A DNA stretch of 55,787 bases from Bacillota bacterium (GTDB taxonomy: Bacteria; Bacillota; Bacilli; Bacillales; Cytobacillaceae): assembly GCA_030705955.1 (NCBI GenBank), contig JAUZPL010000023.1, positions 1 through 55,787 on the forward strand, read 5' to 3'. The notes under the pieces were generated by a model, which made no database searches, was not told the origin of the DNA, and worked only from the letters and a program-made list of their open reading frames with translations. The translations under genes and the position numbers were made by a program. Below are positions 17,306 through 25,728 of the stretch, piece by piece. Numbering within the stretch: position 1 is the stretch's first letter; every line of letters starts with the position of its first letter.

Positions 17306-17351
17306 GGTAAGTTCTTCCCATGAATTAAAATAAGTTTAGGGGGATGAATGA

Positions 17352-18761
17352 ATGAATCAATCAAATACAATCAATGATCTGGAATATATAAATCAAATTT
17401 ATAAACGAATTTTAGATGAGGTAGACGTTGGAATTCACGCCGTTGATAAAACTGGCAAGACCATTATTTACAATAAAAAAATGACCCAAATTGAATCAAT
17501 GGATTGTCATGATGTTATGAATAAAAACCTTTTAGACGTTTTTATGTTTAAGGATGGTCAAGCTAGTACATTAGTTAAAGCTTTACAGGGCGGAAAGGCT
17601 ACCTGCAATGTAAAACAAACCTATTTTAATAATAAAGGCAATGAAATTACGACCATCAATAATACCATACCTATTTACTATGAAAACACCATTTCTGGTG
17701 CGGTAGAAATTGCGAAGGACGTGACAAAGCTTGAAAAACTAATGAAAGGGAATTTAAAGCAAAAAGGAACAACGAAGTATACTTTTGACAGCATCATTGG
17801 AAAAAGCACTGCAATAAAAGAGGTTATTGAGGTAGCAAAGAGAGCAGCGCGCACCTCTTCCTACATCTTAATTGTTGGTGAAACAGGAACTGGAAAAGAG
17901 CTTTTTTCCCAAAGTATTCATCATGCCAGCAATCGGCTTTCAGCACCATTTATTTCCCAAAATTGTGCCGCTCTCCCAGATAATTTAATTGAAGGTCTCC
18001 TTTTTGGGACAAAACGAGGGGCATTTACTGGAGCTGTTGATTATCCAGGTTTATTTGAACAAGCGAATGGCGGTTCATTGCAATTAGACGAAATTAACTC
18101 CTTGAATTTAAATCTCCAAGCAAAATTGTTAAGGGCTCTTCAGGAAAAAACAATAAGGAGGATTGGGGATACCAAGGAAACACCAATTGACGTGAGGGTA
18201 ATTGCTAATATAAACGAAGACCCTATTGATGCCATTGCCCAACATCATTTACGCAAGGATTTATATTACCGTCTTGGTGTGGTGACAATCTTTCTACCGC
18301 CATTAAGGGAAAGGAAAGAGGATATCCCATTACTAGTCGAAAATTTTATTGAAAAATATAACCAGCTGTTTCAAATGAATGTGAGAGGATTGCACGTAGA
18401 TGTTTTAAAGTCCTTTCTAGAATACGAATGGCATGGAAATGTACGGGAACTGGAACATGTCATTGAGGCAGCCATGAATATTATGCTAGATGAAGAAATG
18501 ATTACATATTCTCATCTGCCCTATCATTACAGAACCAAAATGGATTTGAATAAGGAGAAAATGGCCACTACTTCTATTGATTCCTTTATTAGTAAAGAAA
18601 ATGATTCTGTTTTGCTCTTAAAAGAACAATTAGAACTATTCGAGAAAAATTATTTAGAGCACATCCTTAAACAAAACCAACATAATATATCAAAAACGGC
18701 TAAACTGTTAGGATTGAGTCGACAAAGCTTACAATACCGTATGAGAAAATTACATATTTAA
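17352..18761 (+). CDS. rocR: Sigma-54-dependent activator of arginine catabolism
   Basis: 469 residues. There is an N-terminal PAS-type sensor (about 15-125), then the AAA+ domain with Walker A GETGTGKE (176-183), the sigma-54 contact loop GAFTGA (223-228) and Walker B LQLDEI. The Fis-type helix-turn-helix lies at the C terminus (NISKTAKLLGLSRQSLQYRM). RocR senses ornithine or citrulline and activates roc genes in Bacillus. The start is ATG after GGGGG. It diverges from rocD, which has a matching sigma-54 promoter. The residue before GAFTGA is Arg-Gly in KRGAFTGA, as usual. Confidence 0.92.
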   Translation: MNQSNTINDLEYINQIYKRILDEVDVGIHAVDKTGKTIIYNKKMTQIESMDCHDVMNKNLLDVFMFKDGQASTLVKALQGGKATCNVKQTYFNNKGNEITTINNTIPIYYENTISGAVEIAKDVTKLEKLMKGNLKQKGTTKYTFDSIIGKSTAIKEVIEVAKRAARTSSYILIVGETGTGKELFSQSIHHASNRLSAPFISQNCAALPDNLIEGLLFGTKRGAFTGAVDYPGLFEQANGGSLQLDEINSLNLNLQAKLLRALQEKTIRRIGDTKETPIDVRVIANINEDPIDAIAQHHLRKDLYYRLGVVTIFLPPLRERKEDIPLLVENFIEKYNQLFQMNVRGLHVDVLKSFLEYEWHGNVRELEHVIEAAMNIMLDEEMITYSHLPYHYRTKMDLNKEKMATTSIDSFISKENDSVLLLKEQLELFEKNYLEHILKQNQHNISKTAKLLGLSRQSLQYRMRKLHI

Positions 18762-18767
18762 TGGGGT

Positions 18768-18808
18768 GGGAACGGCACCGAACTGGGTGCCTGTCCCTTA
18801 TTTTTTTT
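18768..18808 (+). terminator. rocR terminator
   Basis: GGCACC (18774-18779) and GGTGCC (18786-18791), with outer GGGA and TCCC, then a run of eight T. The T run overlaps the last codons of the convergent small gene. Confidence 0.8.
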
Positions 18809-18959
18809 GTTTTTTAATTATTTCATCACGCTCTCCACCGTCAGAAAGCTCTTCAGAAAACTTGTGATTTGCTTTTTTACCTAAGAGTAACTCCGATGAA
18901 CGGATAGATTGTGATGGTAAATTATTATTTGGTGCTGCTTGCTCATTCCACTTTCCCAT
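18798..18959 (-). CDS. 53-residue spore-type basic peptide
   Basis: A short gene read from ATG at 18959: MGKWNEQAAPNNNLPSQ at the start, ending in a lysine-rich tail (IIKKQKK). It is hydrophilic with no hydrophobic core, which is typical of minor small acid-soluble or YfhD-like spore proteins. I do not match it to a named family. The ribosome binding site GGGGTGAAG is strong and well spaced. The gene converges with rocR, and its last codons lie in the T run of that terminator. Confidence 0.65.
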   Translation of the reverse strand: MGKWNEQAAPNNNLPSQSIRSSELLLGKKANHKFSEELSDGGERDEIIKKQKK

Positions 18960-19064
18960 ATTTCTTCACCCCTTTGACTAGTATCTGAAAAAATAGCGTT
19001 TAACATGATACGAATAAATTTCCAATTAAAAGGGGAAAAGTATAGTATCGAAGGGGGAATACAA

Positions 19065-19403
19065 ATGTCTATTTATTTATACCAAACATTTGAGCTAAAA
19101 CAAGATAAATTTAAAGAGGCAATTGATAATTTACGCAAAATCCAGGCATTTCGAAAGGAACAATATAACCAACATGTTGAAATCCTAACTCCTGTTGCTG
19201 GAAAGGATCATACATATGCTTTGCTAACTATTTTTGAGGGCTTAGCTGAGATGGAATTGCAGGACAAGAAAATGTTTGAAGACGAGGAATATTTAACACT
19301 GATTAGCGATTTTTTCTTAATGAATACTGTTCAAGGAAGTCTTGAAACAATGATTTATCGAACCATTAGTAAAGAAACAAAGCAGCAGCCAAAAGAAAAA
19401 TAA
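19065..19403 (+). CDS. Conserved hypothetical protein, dimeric barrel-like
   Basis: 112 residues starting MSIYLYQTFELKQDKF. Alternation of strands and helices (ILTPVAGKDHTYALLTIFEG, then ETMIYRTIS) suggests a ferredoxin-like alpha/beta barrel of the ABM/NIPSNAP kind, without recognisable active-site residues. ATG at 19065 has AAGGGGG eight bases before; 20 extra upstream codons have no site. It is a single gene with no clear terminator. Function unknown. Confidence 0.65.
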   Translation: MSIYLYQTFELKQDKFKEAIDNLRKIQAFRKEQYNQHVEILTPVAGKDHTYALLTIFEGLAEMELQDKKMFEDEEYLTLISDFFLMNTVQGSLETMIYRTISKETKQQPKEK

Positions 19404-19459
19404 CATTACCTCTAAATTTTTAGATATCTTTCCTTCCAACGCACTGTTCCTTAAATTTT

Positions 19460-19501
19460 CCAGCTGGTTTTTGATATTTACCAGCTGGTTTTTGATGTTT
19501 A
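19460..19501. repeat. Two tandem 21-bp repeats
   Basis: CCAGCTGGTTTTTGATATTT(A) at 19460-19480 is repeated with one change at 19481-19501. The units contain the palindrome CCAGCTGG. They lie in the gap between two convergent genes. Confidence 0.8.
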
Positions 19502-19531
19502 AACATAATTCCTTTTTACCAGCCAACTCTT

Positions 19532-20089
19532 CTAACTATAATCTTCCATGCTACAGCCCTTTTTATTGCTCCGTAAAACGGTTATAAAACCATCTAAAAT
19601 ATCATGACTAAAAGTAAATCCTTTCTGCTTATAAAATTCCAATGCATGATTATTTCCATTTGATACAAAGATAAAGTAATCATCAACATCGTCAAATTGC
19701 TTCAACCACTTCATTGACATATTGAAAAGTTTAGAACCAACGCCCGTTTGTCTAAATTCATCTTTGATATAAAATTGAGATAAGCAGCCTACATTTTTAT
19801 TATTTACTGAAGAAAGATCAAAAAAAGTGGCAAACTCATTTGAATAGGCTTCTTTTGGAGAAATGTTTGAATAGACATACCCTACTATTTTATCCTCATC
19901 TTTTACTACAACAATGTAATTATGTATAGCATTTTTTAGTGAAGGTACCATCCTCGTCTCAAAATTCATGCCATCAAAAAATTCCGGTCTAATATATGCA
20001 TTAGATTTTTGAAAAGTCATAAGCTCATTGCATAGTTCTCTACAATATTCACTTTTATCCTCAGGTATAATTTCATATGTTAAATTCAT
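19532..20089 (-). CDS. GNAT-family N-acetyltransferase
   Basis: 185 residues. The C-terminal half holds the acetyl-CoA fold: LSQFYIKDEFRQTGVGSKLF (motif A, with RQTGVG as the pyrophosphate loop) and ALEFYKQKGFTF (motif B). The N-terminal part is longer than usual and probably forms the acceptor site. The start is ATG at 20089 after GGAGTGG. The acceptor cannot be predicted. The gene stands alone, 55 bases downstream of the hotdog thioesterase on the same strand, with no clear terminator between them. Confidence 0.82.
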   Translation of the reverse strand: MNLTYEIIPEDKSEYCRELCNELMTFQKSNAYIRPEFFDGMNFETRMVPSLKNAIHNYIVVVKDEDKIVGYVYSNISPKEAYSNEFATFFDLSSVNNKNVGCLSQFYIKDEFRQTGVGSKLFNMSMKWLKQFDDVDDYFIFVSNGNNHALEFYKQKGFTFSHDILDGFITVLRSNKKGCSMEDYS

Positions 20090-20144
20090 TTTTCCACTCC
20101 AAAATTTTCTGAATTAAATACTTGAGAGTATTAGTGTCCTTATT

Positions 20145-20630
20145 TTAATCATTTTTTAGAAAAGTAGCTGGCATGACAACAGCAACAACCTCACCACGAG
20201 CACATAGAACATCATTGGCAAACACTTCGGTTTCCACCTTAAATTTTTTTGGATGAATTTCCTGAACGTGTCCAATCGCTTTCAATGCGACACCATGTGG
20301 AGTTGGTTTTACATACTCAACCTTCAAGGAAGCGGTTACAAAACGTGGAGGTTCAATACCCTCCCCTACCTCGTGACCATTTTTCTTATGTAAAAATAAA
20401 GATGCTGATCCTGTTCCATGACAATCAATGAGGGATGCTATGATTCCACCATAAACAAATCCTGGCAATGCTTTGTGTTCCGGCAGAGGAGTATAGAATG
20501 TAATGGTTTGATCTCCTAACCAGCCTGTTCTGAAATGGTGTCCATCTTCATTTAATCGTCCGCATCCATAACACCAAGCAAAATCATCTGGATATTCGTC
20601 TTGAATTGCTATTGTAATTTTTTCTTTCAT
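20145..20630 (-). CDS. PaaI-type hotdog thioesterase
   Basis: 161 residues of single hotdog fold, an acyl-CoA thioesterase of the PaaI kind. The catalytic helix region reads LPGFVYGGIIASLIDCHGTG, where YGG replaces the common HGG and the Asp is kept. The N-terminal CYGCGRLNEDG contains a CxxC near residue 20. The start is ATG after AGGAG. It may clear unwanted acyl-CoA; the natural substrate is unknown. It could form a transcript with the acetyltransferase gene downstream. Confidence 0.8.
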   Translation of the reverse strand: MKEKITIAIQDEYPDDFAWCYGCGRLNEDGHHFRTGWLGDQTITFYTPLPEHKALPGFVYGGIIASLIDCHGTGSASLFLHKKNGHEVGEGIEPPRFVTASLKVEYVKPTPHGVALKAIGHVQEIHPKKFKVETEVFANDVLCARGEVVAVVMPATFLKND

Positions 20631-20690
20631 TTAACTCTCCTCCTTTTTCAGAATATTATATCATAAATACCTTGATCAGCATTAGTGATA

Positions 20691-20719
20691 TTGACATTAA
20701 TAGAAAGTAGTTGTATAAT
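20691..20719 (+). promoter_or_regulatory. Consensus sigma-A promoter of the CBS-domain gene
   Basis: TTGACA (20691-20696), exactly 17 bases, TATAAT (20714-20719). Both hexamers are perfect, so strong constitutive expression is expected. Confidence 0.85.
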
Positions 20720-20771
20720 ACAATAATCATTTGACAGTGAAATACCATTTATGAAAGGAGATTTCAAAGTT

Positions 20772-21227
20772 ATGCAAGCACAGGATATTATGATAACCCA
20801 AGTGTACAAAGTGAAGGAAAACGATTCGGTACGCTCTGTGATTGAAAAGTTTATTGAGTTTCGTATCAGCGGCCTACCCATAGTGAACGACCAAAATCAA
20901 ATCGTTGCCTATGTGAGTGATGGCGATATCATGCGATATATCGGAAAACACGAGGATCGTGTAATTGATTCATTTTATTATGCATTTGTCATCAAAGGCG
21001 ACGATGAGGAATTTGAAGAAAGAAAAAAGAAAATATTGGATTTAAATGTCCTTGAAATTGCAAAAAAGAAGGTTTTAAAAGTTTCTTGGGATGAGGAAAT
21101 AGAAAACATTGCAGCAATCTTAGGGAAAAGGCAAATTAAAAAACTGCCAGTTGAGCGTAAAGGGGTATTGGTAGGAATCATTAGCCGAGGGGATGTTATA
21201 AGACATTCTTTTAAATCCATTTTATAA
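20772..21227 (+). CDS. CBS-domain pair protein
   Basis: 151 residues made of two CBS motifs, which usually bind adenine nucleotides. The first is AQDIMITQVYKVKENDSVRS through GLPIVNDQNQIVAYVSDGDIM; the second includes VLKVSWDEEIENIAAIL and KLPVERKGVLVGIISRGDVIR. An inserted acidic/lysine segment (EEFEERKKKILDL) links them. ATG at 20772 sits 11 bases after AAAGGAG; an upstream ATG at 20751 overlaps that site. Expression is driven by a perfect sigma-A promoter. The partner protein is unknown. Confidence 0.82.
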   Translation: MQAQDIMITQVYKVKENDSVRSVIEKFIEFRISGLPIVNDQNQIVAYVSDGDIMRYIGKHEDRVIDSFYYAFVIKGDDEEFEERKKKILDLNVLEIAKKKVLKVSWDEEIENIAAILGKRQIKKLPVERKGVLVGIISRGDVIRHSFKSIL

Positions 21228-21308
21228 ATAAGATTCATTGATTAATAGTAGTTTTTATTGATATAATCTATTTTTTTAAAGAGTTCAAACAAAGGGGAGA
21301 ATTTAGAA

Positions 21309-22541
21309 ATGCCATCAATACCACAATCAGTGGAATCACCTTCAAATTCCTCTGTTACACATAAAAAGTCAGGTTTATTAAGTCAACCAAGAGCTGTTTG
21401 GGCTGTTTTTTTTGCCTCCATTATTGCTTTTATGGGATTAGGACTTGTTGATCCGATTTTGCCAGCTATTGCAAAAAATTTAAATGCTACACAAAGTCAG
21501 GTTACCTTGCTGTTTACTAGCTATAATGCTGTTATGGCAGTTGCGATGCTTATTACTGGTGCCATTTCATCAAGAATTGGAATTAAAGGGACACTCCTTA
21601 GTGGAATTGTCATTATTGCGGTATTTTCTGCACTTGGTGGATTATCAAATGGTATTTGGACACTTGTTGGATTACGAGGAGGCTGGGGTCTAGGAAACTC
21701 ATTATTCGTAGCAACAGCTTTGGCGGCTATTGTTTCTCTATCCAATAGTGGAACAGCAACTGCAATCATTCTGTATGAAGCAGCAGTAGGACTTGGTATT
21801 TCTGTTGGCCCATTACTTGGTGGTTGGTTAGGAGCCATGTCCTGGAGAGGTCCTTTTCTTGGAGTTGCTGCCTTAATGGTCATTGCTTTTATAAGCCTAA
21901 TCACAATGATGCCAAAAGCTGGTGCACAAACTGCTGTAAAGTCAAAAACCTCGTTATTAGATCCATTTCGAGCCCTAAAACATCGTTCACTCTTGACTTT
22001 TGGGATCTCAGCTGCATTATATAATTTTGGTTTCTTTACACTATTAGCTTATTCCCCATTTGTAATGGGACTGGATGCACATGGACTAGGTTTTGTTTTT
22101 CTTGGTTGGGGAATATTACTCGCTTTAACATCCGTTTTTACTGCTCCAAAGCTTCAAAATTGGTTTGGTTCTATTAAATCTATGTGTGCAATGTTAACCT
22201 TATTTGCAGTACTGCTTACTGTCATGGGGATTTGGACCTCCACACAATGGGTTGTCATTGCTGCTGTTGTTCTTGCTGGGGCCGTACTAGGAAATAATAA
22301 TACATTAATTACGACAGCCGTCATGAATTCTGCACCTGTTGAACGTGCAACTGCCTCTGCAGCATATAGCTTTTTACGATTCATCGGCGGTGCAATCGCC
22401 CCATTCTTTGCTGGTAAAATGGCTGAGTGGTTTAATCCACATGTACCATTCTTCACGGGAGCAGTTTTCGTTTTACTAGCAGCTGTTGTCATTGGATTAA
22501 GTTATAAGCATATACAGCATGTTGATCATGTGGAACATTAA
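21309..22541 (+). CDS. MFS transporter, drug:H+ antiporter 1 type
   Basis: 410 residues with 12 predicted membrane helices, of the major facilitator superfamily. The long front tail (first 35 residues) is polar. Family signs are GLVDPILPAIAKNL at helix 1, SRIGIKGTLL in the loop between helices 2 and 3 and the helix-5 motif C region AVGLGISVGPLLGGWLGA, which marks antiporters that export small molecules. The substrate cannot be read from sequence. The start is ATG after AAAGGGGAG, and a terminator follows the stop. Confidence 0.87.
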   Translation: MPSIPQSVESPSNSSVTHKKSGLLSQPRAVWAVFFASIIAFMGLGLVDPILPAIAKNLNATQSQVTLLFTSYNAVMAVAMLITGAISSRIGIKGTLLSGIVIIAVFSALGGLSNGIWTLVGLRGGWGLGNSLFVATALAAIVSLSNSGTATAIILYEAAVGLGISVGPLLGGWLGAMSWRGPFLGVAALMVIAFISLITMMPKAGAQTAVKSKTSLLDPFRALKHRSLLTFGISAALYNFGFFTLLAYSPFVMGLDAHGLGFVFLGWGILLALTSVFTAPKLQNWFGSIKSMCAMLTLFAVLLTVMGIWTSTQWVVIAAVVLAGAVLGNNNTLITTAVMNSAPVERATASAAYSFLRFIGGAIAPFFAGKMAEWFNPHVPFFTGAVFVLLAAVVIGLSYKHIQHVDHVEH

Positions 22542-22543
22542 TT

Positions 22544-22585
22544 AATACCAGGACTATCTTGTGTTGATGGTCTTGGTATTTTTTT
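22544..22585 (+). terminator. Terminator of the MFS gene
   Basis: AATACCAGGACTATC and GATGGTCTTGGTATT pair with two mismatches, followed by a run of T. Confidence 0.8.
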
Positions 22586-22666
22586 AATTTCTCTATCACC
22601 TCATAACCAATACTTGTACTTTTTTCATTTTATAGGCGAATATCTATTCCCTCATCTGTATGGACA

Positions 22667-22675
22667 CATACATTA
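22667..22675 (+). promoter_or_regulatory. Mother-cell sigma -10-like element
   Basis: CATACATTA fits the -10 of sigma-E (CATACAnT) and of sigma-K (CATAnnnTA). No good -35 element is at the right distance, so the call is weak. Confidence 0.3.
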
Positions 22676-22706
22676 TTTTGTAATTAATTCGAGGAGGAGA
22701 TATAGA

Positions 22707-22955
22707 ATGGATGGAATTTATGGAGGATTTGGCGTTCCCGGATACCCAGGTTATGGGGGAATAGGATATGGTGGATATCCAGGTTATGGACCAGTAGGTT
22801 TTGGTGGATTTTCTGGCTATGGCGGACCTGGGCTTGGTGGTCCCGGATTTGGTGGTCCCGGATTTGGTATGATGCATGGTGGTTATGGATGTGGATGTCC
22901 TGTACCTCCACCTTGTGGATGCTGTCCAATTCCGATGCCAACATATTGTTGCTAA
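22707..22955 (+). CDS. Gly/Tyr-rich, Cys-tailed coat-like protein
   Basis: 82 residues. Residues 5-60 are low-complexity Gly-Tyr-Pro-Phe repeats (GYPGYGG, FGGPGFGGPG). The last 25 residues hold seven cysteines with prolines (CGCPVPPPCGCCPIP...CC). This is the composition of cross-linkable spore coat or crust proteins, in which tyrosine and cysteine allow covalent linking. ATG at 22707 follows GAGGAGGAG; longer upstream frames have no site. A sigma-E/K-type -10 lies 32 bases before the start. It is a single gene with its own terminator. Confidence 0.7.
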   Translation: MDGIYGGFGVPGYPGYGGIGYGGYPGYGPVGFGGFSGYGGPGLGGPGFGGPGFGMMHGGYGCGCPVPPPCGCCPIPMPTYCC

Positions 22956-22963
22956 TGCGTTTT

Positions 22964-22993
22964 AAGCACCATCCTTGTGGATGGTGCTTTTTA
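22964..22993 (+). terminator. Terminator of the Gly/Tyr-rich gene
   Basis: AAGCACCATCC and GGATGGTGCTT form an 11-bp perfect stem followed by TTT. Confidence 0.85.
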
Positions 22994-23033
22994 GCTTCAT
23001 AAACCATATATTTTTTTCTAAATCATATGGCGA

Positions 23034-24458
23034 TTAATCCCTATCTAAAAGAGCAGCACCAGCAATCCCTGGCTCTGTCATCTCATAAATATTTAATATT
23101 TGATCAAGTTCTTCTTCTGTTAGCACATCGTAAAGAAGGCATAATTCTCGAACAGATTTTCCTGTTAACGTTGCTTCTCTAGCAATACGTGCGGCCACTT
23201 CATAACCAAGATGTGGGTTAACGGCTGTTATGATTCCTACACTCTTTTCTACTGTTTCTTTTAATTTTGCCTCGTTTGCCTCAATCCCTGCCAGGCAGTT
23301 ATCTGTAAAGGTGCGGAATCCATTATTCATAATACTAATTGACTGAAGTAGATTAAAGACCAAGACAGGCTCCATCACGTTTAATTCAAGCTGGCCAGCT
23401 TCAGAAGCAAGACAAATTGTATGATCATTCCCTATTACCTGGAAGGCAATTTGGTTAATTACTTCTGCCATTACGGGGTTAACCTTTCCTGGCATAATGG
23501 AAGATCCCGGCTGACGTGCTGGAAGTGTTATTTCAGCTAGTCCTGTTCGGGGACCAGAAGCCATTAAACGCAAATCGTTGGCAATTTTAGACATATTCAT
23601 CATACATACTTTGAGTGCAGCAGAAACCTCTGTATATGCATCAGTATTTTGCGTTGCATCAACTAAATGGTCGGCATTTACTAATGGCAGCCCACTTATG
23701 CTAGCCAATTGTATAACAACATCTTTTATATAACGGGGGTCAGCATTTAAACCCGTACCAACTGCTGTTGCCCCCATATTAACCTCATATAGATGAAGTC
23801 GTGATTGCTCAATTCGTTTAATGTCGCGCTCAACAACGCGGCTATAGGCAGCAAATTCTTGTCCAAGTCGGATTGGAACAGCATCCTGCAAATGAGTCCG
23901 TCCCATTTTGATAATGTTTTCAAATTGAACCGCTTTTTCGTTAAAGGTTTGATGCATGTGGTTCATTGTTTCTAATAATTTTTCTAATAAATTAAGTGTT
24001 GCAATATGGATTGCGGTCGGAAAAACATCATTTGTTGATTGAGCCATATTTACATGGCTATTAGGGCTTAAATGAATATAATCTCCTTTTTCGTACCCAA
24101 GTAATTCTAGTGCACGATTCGCAATTACTTCATTTATATTCATGTTCACCGAAGTACCTGCCCCACCTTGGATTGGATCCACAATGAACTGTTCATTCCA
24201 TTTGCCTTGCATAATCTCATCAGCAGCCTGACAAATAACATTGCCTAAGCCCTCATATAATCTTTTTGTGTTCATGTTAGCAATAGCTGAGGCTTTCTTC
24301 ACCATTGCTAAGGCCTTAATTAATTCCTCGTGAATTCGGTATCCTGTAATGGGGAAGTTCTCAATCGCCCTCATTGTTTGAATACCATAATAGACGTTAG
24401 CAGGAATCTCCTTTTCACCCAAAAAGTCATGTTCAATCCTTTTAGTGACCGTTAACAT
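23034..24458 (-). CDS. aspA: Aspartate ammonia-lyase
   Basis: 474 residues, EC 4.3.1.1. It splits aspartate to fumarate and ammonia. Fumarase/aspartase superfamily signature GSSIMPGKVNPV is present, with the catalytic serine in it, and also STNDVFPTA and MGRTHLQDAVP. Length is normal. ATG at 24458 follows AAAAAGGTGG; the frame reaches 11 codons further upstream without a site. It stands alone, not beside an asparaginase, so it differs from the B. subtilis ansAB arrangement. The distinction from fumarase rests on overall likeness to aspartases. Confidence 0.9.
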   Translation of the reverse strand: MLTVTKRIEHDFLGEKEIPANVYYGIQTMRAIENFPITGYRIHEELIKALAMVKKASAIANMNTKRLYEGLGNVICQAADEIMQGKWNEQFIVDPIQGGAGTSVNMNINEVIANRALELLGYEKGDYIHLSPNSHVNMAQSTNDVFPTAIHIATLNLLEKLLETMNHMHQTFNEKAVQFENIIKMGRTHLQDAVPIRLGQEFAAYSRVVERDIKRIEQSRLHLYEVNMGATAVGTGLNADPRYIKDVVIQLASISGLPLVNADHLVDATQNTDAYTEVSAALKVCMMNMSKIANDLRLMASGPRTGLAEITLPARQPGSSIMPGKVNPVMAEVINQIAFQVIGNDHTICLASEAGQLELNVMEPVLVFNLLQSISIMNNGFRTFTDNCLAGIEANEAKLKETVEKSVGIITAVNPHLGYEVAARIAREATLTGKSVRELCLLYDVLTEEELDQILNIYEMTEPGIAGAALLDRD

Positions 24459-24639
24459 AACAATTCCACCTTTTTCAAAGTTTAAAAGCAAAATATTCTC
24501 CCATCCCTACTATAACTCTAATAATATTATATTTCTATATTTATCAAGGAACCCTATCGTCCATTTTTGCAGATAGTAGCTAAAATTTAAATTACATAAA
24601 AAAGACGTTGCCTTAACAACCTCTTGATAAAGAATGGAA

Positions 24640-25584
24640 TTAAATTGTTTGTTTATAAAAGTTATATACAGTAGAAAGGTTCCGTTTTATTCCATTATGA
24701 CCTCTCCAATTTTTATATTCAATTGGCGTTGAAAAGGTTGATATAAATTCCTCTAGGGAAATCCCGGTCTCACATGCTTCCTTAGCTTTTTCTATTAATA
24801 AGGATAAATAATCTATCAATATATCACAAAGCTGCATTTTCCCTACATTCCCATGCCCAGGTATCACCATATCTATATGTACTTGTTTAACTTTACGCAA
24901 AATGGAAATAAACTCTTCAGGGTTAAAGATAGGAAGATGTAACTCTTCTGTTACTATGTCCCCCATAAATGAAATCTTTTCTTCGGGTAAATACAGAAAG
25001 CAATCACTTGGTGAGTGACCACCACCATAACAGTGTAATTCAACACTACGTTTAGACCCATGTATAACTAAGAAATTTTCAAAAATTAGATTTGGTGAAA
25101 CCATTGTTAAATACGGAACTGCCTCAAGCACTTTTGACATTTCTTGATATTGATTTATCATACTTGTCTTTAATACACCATCTGTGGTTTTTTCAATTTG
25201 ATTTTTTAGGGCTTGTACGACTTGACTCATTTCTTCCTGCTCTTTTTCAACATCATGAATCACATTTTGTTCCTTTACTAATTTACGGGTTAAAGAAGTG
25301 GAAATAATTGTCGTATCAATGAACACCTGATTTCCAAATACATGGTCACCATGGAAATGGCTGTTTATCAGGTATTTCACTTTTTTGCCTGTCATTCTTT
25401 CGGCTTGATCCCTTAATTCTTGAGCTGCTGATGGTGTAGAGAAAGAATCAAACACTAGTAACTCATCCCCCAAATCAATAAATCCAGCATTACTCCAAGC
25501 ACCTTTCCCCGGGTTTGCGATTGCGGCAAATACCCCTTCAGAAAGTTTCTGCAAGTGAAAAAATTTTGTATTGAACCTTTCCAT
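24640..25584 (-). CDS. MBL-fold metallohydrolase
   Basis: 314 residues. The metallo-beta-lactamase fold carries NSHFHGDHVFGN (HxHxDH), a later GGGHSPSDCFLYL (third His and bridging residue) and VIPGHGNVG. A helical insertion (EKEQEEMSQVVQALKNQIEK) follows the first metal motif, and a helical tail closes the protein. The start is ATG after GGGAGG. Proteins of this plan include thioesterases and cyclase-like hydrolases; the substrate is unknown. No signal peptide is seen, so it is cytosolic. It is a single gene between aspA and the nitric oxide reductase gene. Confidence 0.82.
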   Translation of the reverse strand: MERFNTKFFHLQKLSEGVFAAIANPGKGAWSNAGFIDLGDELLVFDSFSTPSAAQELRDQAERMTGKKVKYLINSHFHGDHVFGNQVFIDTTIISTSLTRKLVKEQNVIHDVEKEQEEMSQVVQALKNQIEKTTDGVLKTSMINQYQEMSKVLEAVPYLTMVSPNLIFENFLVIHGSKRSVELHCYGGGHSPSDCFLYLPEEKISFMGDIVTEELHLPIFNPEEFISILRKVKQVHIDMVIPGHGNVGKMQLCDILIDYLSLLIEKAKEACETGISLEEFISTFSTPIEYKNWRGHNGIKRNLSTVYNFYKQTI

Positions 25585-25685
25585 AAAAAGCCTCCCTTAA
25601 TATTCATTCATTCTGAATACTACATTCTAGAATATCAAAACAAATTCCTTCCACCACGGTAGTTACATTTGCAAGATGATTTAAA

Positions 25686-25717
25686 AAAGACCAAATCAAT
25701 TTAAGATTTGGTCTTTA
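25686..25717 (-). terminator. Terminator of the nitric oxide reductase gene
   Basis: On the minus strand AAAGACCAAATC, seven bases, GATTTGGTCTTT, then T. It lies 12 bases past the stop. Confidence 0.85.
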
Positions 25718-25728
25718 AGTATCATATT

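Noticed and set aside
21521-22492. Long minus-strand frames (127 and 112 codons) within the MFS gene
   Set aside because: Antisense shadows of a transporter gene; repetitive Ala/Thr/Pro content and no start signals.
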